DNA of 64,000 nt. Source: Thuidium tamariscinum. Lineage: Eukaryota > Streptophyta > Bryopsida > Hypnales > Thuidiaceae. The notes beneath the pieces were generated by a model. That model was not told the origin of the DNA. It ran no database searches and was given only the letters and a program-made list of their open reading frames with translations. Numbering within the stretch: the first letter of the stretch is position 1; each line of letters opens with the position of its first letter. Location of the stretch: the NCBI GenBank assembly GCA_947034885.2, contig OX344755.2, positions 28,527,052 through 28,591,051 of the forward strand. Direction: 5' to 3'. This document shows positions 57,201 to 64,000 of the stretch, in pieces. Both the position numbers and the translations under genes were made by a program.

Positions 57201-58198
57201 CACATCCTCATTGTCTTCATGGATATTGTACTCCCTGAGACCTGTACAGTCGTTCAAAAGACACCATAAAGTCATTTTACAGTTGTGTCACGAAAGAGTA
57301 AGTGTAAAATGACTTCTTTGTCACTAAGAGAAGTAACACGGCAGTCACAATTCTGTGTCCACCGATTGAATTCTGCTTCTAAAGCCAAAACGAGGACTCT
57401 GTTTAGGAAATGGTGAGTAGAAATTGATCCACACATTTCTCATCAGTTTGTCGAATTTGTACTTTCAGGCAGTGGACGACAGAAACTGAAGCGAATCCAA
57501 ATACTCCAACATTGGCAGATTGGATTCAAAGGACTGTACAGGATTCAGATATGGATTTGGGTAACCCGGAGCACATGGACCTGTTCCTATTAAGCAAGCG
57601 CCCAAATCAAAGAGCTACTCGCTATGCACGCATTATTGCTTTTGGTAACCACTTCCGAGTGGAAGATGAGAGTACCATACATTTGGTGAGTTACAACAGT
57701 GGTGTAGCTTCAGTTTTCCGACAACGGATAGGAGTCGCTGAGGAAACAAATGTCAACTACGTGGGAGTCTTGAGGGACATACTGGAGTTGGATTACGGTG
57801 CACTCACTACCAAGATCATTTTGTTGCGATGCGAGTGGGTGAAAAGCCAAGACAATCGAGGTAATGAAACGTATACCAGAGACGAGTCGGGATTTCTTGT
57901 GGTAAACTTCCGTCACAAGCTGCCCCGCATGGCTGAGCCATTCATTTTTCCAAGTCAAGCCACCCAAGTATTCTTCTCGGATGTCATAGGTCGGCCAGGA
58001 TGGAAAGTGGTATTACATAAAGAAGCTAGAGCAAGACGGGAGGTTGTAGAGACGGCAGATGCATTCATTAGCACAACAGTTGAGAGTGCAGGACTAAGAG
58101 CTCCGCTAAGGATGCCAAATCCTCCACCCACAGCAAACCTAATAGGAGCCATAGAGTTATCTGAGGAAGATAACTTGTTAGCACAGGAAGGCTACTAA
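54271..58198 (+). pseudogene. CACTA TNPD-type transposase (Transposase_21, DUF4218, DUF4216)
   Basis: Three exons: 54271-56034, 56244-57142 and 57469-58198, with GT-AG introns 56035-56243 and 57143-57468. Exon 1 has a transposase-associated zinc-type motif CPCTNC (residues 39-44) with a following His, a CEHGCVLF...CPKCGG region and the Transposase_21 core (WSTWPVVLLNYNLPPW, LLWTIHDFLGYGTVGG, ACPWCGEDLG). Exon 2 begins ALLIRYTLDVMHYELN and carries DUF4218 (PVERYMKVLKNHVRN). Exon 3 carries DUF4216 (YGALTTKIILLRCEWV; FPSQATQVFFSDV). Two TAG codons, at 56029-56031 (after LPY) and 56844-56846 (before MYPVERY), each replace a Trp that is highly conserved in this family. Otherwise all exons are open, so the copy is recently inactivated or its stops are suppressed. 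Confidence 0.9.
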
Positions 58199-59206
58199 TG
58201 TAGTCATTTTGCAGTTATCATCTGACATGCCAATATAATCTATTGCATCATTTTCAGTTTTGTTTCACAATTGTGTAGCCCTGTGCGTGCAAAATATATT
58301 CTGTAAATGGATGAGAGGACCTCATAATATTTGAACAGCAGAATCATAATTCAAGTCATTCCACAGTGCGAGTGTAGTCATTATATAGTTGCCCTGTAGT
58401 CAATTTTAGTCACTTTTTAGTTCCGATGTAGTCGGGATTGAGTCACAATCTATTAGTGTCGGCCATTTCTTTCGCAATGATGTGAGGAGACTTGAAAGTG
58501 TATAACTATCCACTGAAATATACTCTCTTTCAGACTTTGATATGTTCTACTTGTACAGAGCATACTACTGCCTACATTTCAGTCGTGTCATGAGCATGCA
58601 GTCATTTATCTTTAATTTATTCTATTTTTTGTAAGAGGCGCAGCATGTAGAGTACCGCGATCCTATGTACAATAAATGCTCACAAAATACTTTGGAATCC
58701 TATCTAATGAGCACTATGCACCCAAAATAGATGACCATTCATTGCAGCTAGCAGGGGTTCCATATTTGCAGTGTTCAAATGTGATTAATCACATCAAGAA
58801 GTTGTAACGGAGGGCGCAGTCTCATTTTAGTCATGCTGAAGTCACTATCTTCCACGTCATCGTGCTGCCCGGCCAGTTCCCTGCCCGCAAAATGTGGACC
58901 TAGCAAATTTTTCATGTACAGTCAATTAGAAGTCATTACTAAGTACCGATAAGACATAGTTAATAACTAATACGCACTCATAAATGACTCGATGAGGCCC
59001 CTTGGATGTACCCTTGTCCTTGTACTGTAGTCAAACACAGTACTAACAGAGAAACATAGGCTGTTCTCCTACATCCGTCATGTCTTCATCCGCAAGTCGC
59101 AGTGACGACTAAAAAATGACTCAGAGACTGCTATTCCCGCAAGGCTGGTGCAATTACAGAGGTACTAGTCACGCTGCAGTCAAACCGGACATAGAGTCAT
59201 TTCCTT
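58199..59206. repeat. Right subterminal repeat region of the CACTA element
   Basis: AGTCATTTTGCAGTTATC at 58202 and many AGTCATT/AATGACT copies lie in both orientations. There is no gene. It mirrors 43084-44270. Confidence 0.65.
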
Positions 59207-59238
59207 GCAGTCATTTATACCCCTGATTTTTTGTAGTG
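59207..59238 (-). repeat. Right terminal inverted repeat of the CACTA element
   Basis: It ends ...TTTTTTGTAGTG, complementary to the left end; it is followed by the AAT target duplication at 59239-59241. Confidence 0.9.
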
Positions 59239-59286
59239 AATTGGAAGGTAATAGAAACACAGAAGAAAGTCTTCTTCTATGTACCA

Positions 59287-59941
59287 TTTAGGTCAACTCG
59301 ACCTAAAACATCCATCGTACGCTAGAATCTGAAGTATCTTTCCAAGACAGTAGCAAGTGGATATTAAATGAATTGTCAATAGAAACAACAATTGTATCTC
59401 GGAAGACAAACATAATATAGTTTCTAATCAGAGTAACTGTAGAATGTAAATTAGGTCGAGTCGACCTAAAAAGATCAAATCTAAGGATAAGGCATTATTA
59501 TATAGTCATCACATGATTGTTCTTGTATTGAGTAAAGATAATCACCGTATATAAAGTAACATTCTGTTCATTTCAATAACACAAAACAGTGAACCGGACA
59601 TTGTGATATATTCACCATTTAGGTCGATTCAACCTAAACTGTTCAGTCTCTATTCATTGTAATTAATTTTTATAACATGAAAAATCATGGTGTACTTCAT
59701 CATAGATGGTGATAATTTCTGGATTTCATCTGATATCTAGTTTAGGTCGAGTCGACCTAAACAGTAGTAATATAAGATATATTCTTAATGAGTGGTTTAT
59801 TTAGGTCGAGTCGAGCTAAAAGGGTCCCAACATGAACTTGGAAGTGACAATCGGCTACATTTAGGTTGAGTCGAGCTAAAAGGGTCCCCAACATGAACTT
59901 GGGCGTGACAATCGGTTACATTTAGGTCGAGTCGAGCTAAA
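59287..59941. repeat. Element B palindrome array, 5' side (7 copies)
   Basis: The 21-bp sites start at 59287, 59450, 59618, 59741, 59800, 59860 and 59921: hexamer TTTAGG, TCGA-G-TCGA, inverted hexamer. The last three have GAGCTAAA, a one-base change in the right half, and share a flanking phrase (AGGGTCCC...ACATGAACTTGG), spaced 60-61 bp, so they arose by tandem duplication. With the CACTA element removed they lie upstream of the element B gene. Confidence 0.9.
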
Positions 59942-60640
59942 CAGCTCCGGATTTCATGGAAGTTATTCTGTACAATCGAACACTTCTATGTTCCGGGTTC
60001 TGCGGCGCGAAAATAGGAGTCCTCTTGCATTCCCTGAGATCATCGAAAGCACAATCGTAGCACACAACAATGTATCGCAATTTCCACCACTGGGGTTCGT
60101 GAAACTAGCATATACAATCAACAAGCAAATACATCTGTCGACGAGGACTGCTGACAGACTCCAGTATCCGACAACAGAAATGTTCAGAGCGAATTCAGAA
60201 AACCCTGCGGAGACTACAAGAAAGTGTATGCCATACCCAAGTCACCGAAGCTTTCCACCACAGCCTTCGACACCGCGGAACTCTACGACGTACTACAAAC
60301 AACCTTCGAAATGCACACAACACCTAACGTTCGCAGAACACGCCGCGCGCAAACGGAAGAGCAGCAAGAGACCTCAAGAATGTGTTAACGAAAATGAGAG
60401 AACGCTCACCCTCCGAAAGGAGTTGGAATATAGGTTGAATGATGATAATTTCTTGGCGGGAGGGACGAAGGCGGCAAGTACAATTGAGATGTTTGAATTA
60501 GGAAGGAACCCATGCAATTTCTTGGTTGCTGATTGGAACTTGTTGGCTTCCTTTTTCTGTTATTGGAAAAGGGCAGGCGCGGGATACTGGCATTGAATGA
60601 TTCCGGTCCGTTTCTAAAGCTGTAAGACACTTCATGGCTA
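59942..60640 (-). promoter_or_regulatory. Putative promoter/leader region of element B
   Basis: This stretch is GC-richer than its flanks and lies just beyond the palindromes, as the 20640-21300 stretch does in element A. The 202-codon plus-strand frame here (59988-60596) runs antisense to the element and is likely a shadow. No TATA box is clear. Confidence 0.3.
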
Positions 60641-62884
60641 GACTCAACATAAATAGTATTCCGTTTCATTTGTATCCGGAAAAACATTGATAGTATCTCA
60701 AAGTTTACAGTATATTTTTGAACAAGTACTTCTAAAACTACATTCTATTGTTAAAAAAGGGCACAGGTCCAGTTTGCCGCATGTAGCCAAGGTCAAAATT
60801 CCAATCTTTTTTTGGCCATTATATGAGGTTATGGAGGATCATTGACCTCAGCTTGTATCCAAATTCTTATCTTCCCTTTATTCCCTGCTTTTTGACAGGC
60901 TTTTCCTTTTCTCCGTTGTCATTATGGCATAAAATTCTCTCAAGAATTTCAATTCACGTTCCGTACTATGATTGGAATAAAGCACAGTTATTCTTTCTAC
61001 TGTATATTGCCTTGCCACTCAATTCAGGAAATAATCTACAATCCCAAATTTTGAAATAAACAATACTTTAAGTTTAGGAAAAAATCTTCTAAGTAAATTT
61101 TGAGGTTCCACATTGTTTGTGAATTGAAAGGGATATTTCGAATCCTTTTGCTTCGGAGTAAGTATTATAGTTTTTGCGTGGTAATGGTGAATAATAAGGG
61201 GAAATACGACTCCTCTTTCTATGAAACTATTGGATTTCAAAATCAAAATTTAAGATTTCTTCTTCTAGGATTTTAGGGTCCAGTGTCTAGGATTCAAGAT
61301 TCAAAAGTTAGAGTTTTAGGGTTAAAATTATTGAGATTTTTAGATTCTACATAATAACTACATTCTCCTACAATTGTATGGTCTAGAACTAGTCCCCTTT
61401 AAGGCATAGAATTTCATAAGGAGAAAACTTTTCACGCATAGAATGTAGACGTTCTTTCAAATTTCATTTTGCCACGGAATTTTAAAGTTCTCAATTCAAA
61501 GTCTTCCGACCTTTGTTGAAAAAGAATATGAAACCAAGTGAAGAAAAATTGTAGGGTTCATTATTTTCTTCTACTCCGACATTTATATCATCCTAAATGA
61601 ATGGGACATTGTACTCTATGAACAAAAATCTAGTAAAGGACATTTTTGTCAATGTCAAAGCATAGGGGAAAAAACGTACAATTTAAAAATATTTGTATAC
61701 GTCCTACAAGAAGCACAAAGAAATTACAATTTGTACATCATGCCCTTTGAAAATTATTCATGAACAATTGAAATAAAACTTGAAGTGGTTTTTCATTAGT
61801 AAAACTTGGTTGTTCAAGTCCTTAAGTTTGACTAGTTTGACTAATATGCTTAAAATAATTATAGACGTTGCTAATGTTTAATGGAATTCAAAAACATAGG
61901 AAATTCAAAATTGTAGCCTCCTAAACTTTTGAGCTCTTAAAGCTCATTCAATTTCCCTAAACATCCTAAACATTAAGACAAAATTAAATTATAATTATTT
62001 GATTGGAACAATATAACATGCAATTTGCATGAAGTATTCTTATACACACATAATTTCTACAAGTTGATTTTTTATTGAATTTAATCTTATTATAATGTAC
62101 AATAAGAATGAAGACCAAACTCCATTACTCTTTTTAAGCCACTAGTACTTTTTTAGTTCATTGGATTATCTTAAAAACAATGAGAATGAAGATGAAAGTC
62201 TCATTTATTTCTAAATACCTTACTAACTTTGCTATGACAATAAAAGTAAGTAATTTTTATGTAACTTTTTTACATTCAAATAAAGACAATTACTATCTAT
62301 TTTTTAGACATGACTCAATTCAAATCCTGCAAGAAATAAGATCACACTCATGGGTTCCTATTTAAAAGAATCCAACACACTTGAACAAGTTTCAAAAGTA
62401 GGCAATTGAATAATAATGGGAGAAAAAAATAAAACTCAAATTCTATATAATTTTTACTCCTATTAGTACACTATTACTAATTACTTACACTACGACCATG
62501 ATTTCCTTAAGTCCAAAAACAATACAAAGTTACAAACGAATCATTCATTATCTTCTTGAACCTATAATATGATTCAATAAATTCAAAGAACATTGCAATG
62601 GGAAATTCGGCATAGGAGAAAATAGTAGAATCTGTATATACAGTTCGGGATTGTAAATAGTGTCCATTAGTTCTTTGTAATTAAACAATAAAGTCCTGTC
62701 GGAATTTAATTTGAATATAAAACATTCCTATTATAACATTCGTCAGCTACATTTCTTTTGTCTTCATGCAAGTACATTTGAAAATAATTATATGCCATCC
62801 CAATTTCGAAGAAGTTTGCCAAAGCAACTGAATTTGAAATATTCAATAGTCCTGAATGAGGCACAAGTTAGAAAGTATAAAATT
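60641..62884. other. AT-rich spacer, no gene seen
   Basis: Long AT-rich stretch with no coding frame of note. Short TTAGGGTT-like phrases near 61270-61330 (TTTTAGGGTCC, TTTAGGGTTAAAA) may be a small telomere-like remnant. Confidence 0.5.
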
Positions 62885-63540
62885 CCAAATGGGTCATAGA
62901 ACACAAACGTTCAATGGCATTCGAACTTACACAATTTTGTTTTTGGCTTCCATGCACGTGAATTTTAAAACATTTGCATGCTTTTGTGGTTTCTTAAAAA
63001 AATGGCAAGGCTGCCCTTTTAGTTGCATTAAATGAGAATGGAGCAATAAGATTAAAAAAAATGTAAATGGGTTTTAGAAGACAAATGTTCAATGGCATTC
63101 CAACTTACACATTTTGTTTTTTGGTTTCCATGCACGTGAATTTTAAAACATTTGCATGCTTTTGTGGTTTCCTAAAGAAATGGTAGAGCTGCCCTTTGTA
63201 TTGCATTAAATGAGAATGGAGCAATAAGATCAAAAAAAATTCAAATGGGTTTTAGAAAATAAAAGTTCAATGGCATTTCAACTTACACATTTTATTTTTT
63301 GGCTTTCATGCACGTCAATTTTAAAACATTTGCATGCTTCTGTGGTTTCCTACCGAACAGTGGCAAAAAAGTGCATACTTCTGGATCAAATACAGCTTAA
63401 GCAATTAGATTGCATGAAGACAACATTTGTCATAGAATATGAATGTTTCATAGCATTGTCACTTCAATATTTTTGTTGTTGACTTTCTTGCATGCAAATT
63501 TCAAAACATTAACAAGCCTTTGAAATTATCTACTATACGA
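62885..63540 (+). repeat. Satellite 1-related array, 178-bp period, 4 units
   Basis: The phrase GTTCAATGGCATTCCAACTTACAC recurs with its first base at 62909, 63087, 63265 and 63445 (178/178/180 bp). Units carry TGCACGTGAATTTTAAAACATTTGCATGC. The first half is recognisably the same as satellite 1 at 1060-1858 (AACACAAATGTTCTATGACATTCCAACCT and TTCACGTGAAATTTGAAATG forms). Confidence 0.8.
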
Positions 63541-64000
63541 AGAGAGTGTTCTATGTTACATAGGAATTATTTTGGAAATTAAATACCAATGTTAGAATTC
63601 TAAAAAAGTCATTCAACATGAGTTCACTCTTTCATTCTTTGTTTCTAATTATTTCTGAACTTCTATACAAATTCATTTGAAAGCATAGTAGCAATGCGAT
63701 TCTTTATTTTGAATTAGGCAGAGATTATAAATTAGTTGTCATTATATTGACATTGATTACAGAATCTTATTCTTCATAGAGAATGGACATTGTAATTTGT
63801 TTATTTATTTATTTGGTTTTATTGGTGGTTAAAACAAGAGCAATTGTACATTTGCAATTAATGAAACTGATTTTGTGAGATTGCACGCCTTCTTCGTATG
63901 ACCCACAAATAATGATTTTAAGAAAGGTTGTTATTTTCTTCAAAGAAGTAGCTCCAAGAGGTTCAAAATTGTTTATGAAGAAGCTTCTTACATAAGAACA
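63541..64000. other. AT-rich end of window
   Basis: No gene or repeat could be identified. Confidence 0.5.

Larger units (their letters stand above)
43052..59238 (+). mobile_element. Complete CACTA (En/Spm) transposon, 16,187 bp
   Basis: The left end is CACTACAAAAAA and the right end its reverse complement. The terminal inverted repeat extends about 32 bp (second block GGGGTATAAATGACTGC) with two mismatches. A 3-bp target duplication AAT flanks it (43049-43051 and 59239-59241), as expected for CACTA elements. Inside are a minus-strand TNPA-like gene fused to a FCP1-like domain (44275-49463) and a plus-strand TNPD-type transposase (54271-58198), plus many subterminal AGTCATTTTNNAGTTG motifs. 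It is inserted in the leader of the element B transposase gene, so it is younger than element B. Confidence 0.95.

Noticed and set aside
59988-60596. 202-codon plus-strand frame
   Set aside because: It lies antisense to the element B promoter side and has no recognised motif; probably a chance frame.

Overview
This window looks like a transposon-dense intergenic region of a plant-type (streptophyte) nuclear genome. The evidence is a complete CACTA (En/Spm) element with GT-AG introns and the plant-specific Transposase_21/DUF4218/DUF4216 and Ptta/Transposase_24 domains, Ty3/gypsy LTR elements with a tRNA-Asp-like primer binding site, degenerate CCCTAAA telomere-type repeats, and long AT-rich spacers with about 177-bp satellite arrays. 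DUF7869-like transposases and a FunK1-like kinase point more to a bryophyte, lycophyte, fern or charophyte than to a typical angiosperm, but the species cannot be fixed from sequence alone. I found no ordinary host housekeeping gene; nearly every coding stretch is, or looks like, mobile DNA.

Layout. 1-364: 3' end of a Gly/Tyr-rich protein. 900-1860: short direct repeats and satellite 1. 1900-2160: a GC-rich inverted repeat leading into a frameshifted kinase-like gene (2341-3842). 6480-9604: a second GC-rich tandem block joined to a decayed minus-strand Ty3/gypsy gag-protease, its PBS and a LTR (9769-11053). 11724-15029: an intact 638-aa retroelement-associated ORF plus a related LTR. 16460-18420: satellite 2. 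20355-20605: telomere-like repeats. 21300-25190: DUF7869 element A (frameshifted). 25774-28017: two opposed fragments of the 638-aa family around another LTR. 28387-33625 (minus): element C, with a FCP1/HAD-like gene and a decayed multi-exon gene; its 5' side reaches about 38210 and is split by repeat-rich, LTR-like DNA. 39650-60640: element B, an intact DUF7869 gene (40172-43009, minus) split in its leader by a complete 16,187-bp CACTA element (43052-59238). 62885-63540: satellite 1 again.

Main observation. Elements A, B and C each carry an array of 21-bp near-palindromes with one shared architecture, N6-TCGA-N-TCGA-N6', but with a family-specific outer hexamer: TTATCC in A (6 copies), TTTAGG in B (9 copies), TTCAAG in C (13 copies). 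They sit in noncoding DNA, including inferred introns and leaders. This looks like a diversified set of element-specific protein-binding sites, comparable in concept to the VANC/VANDAL system. A second theme is that FCP1-like (HAD) domains occur in two unrelated elements: as a separate gene in element C, and spliced into the TNPA-like protein of the CACTA element. A third is that many otherwise open frames are broken by single stop codons, several of them TAG at conserved tryptophan positions.
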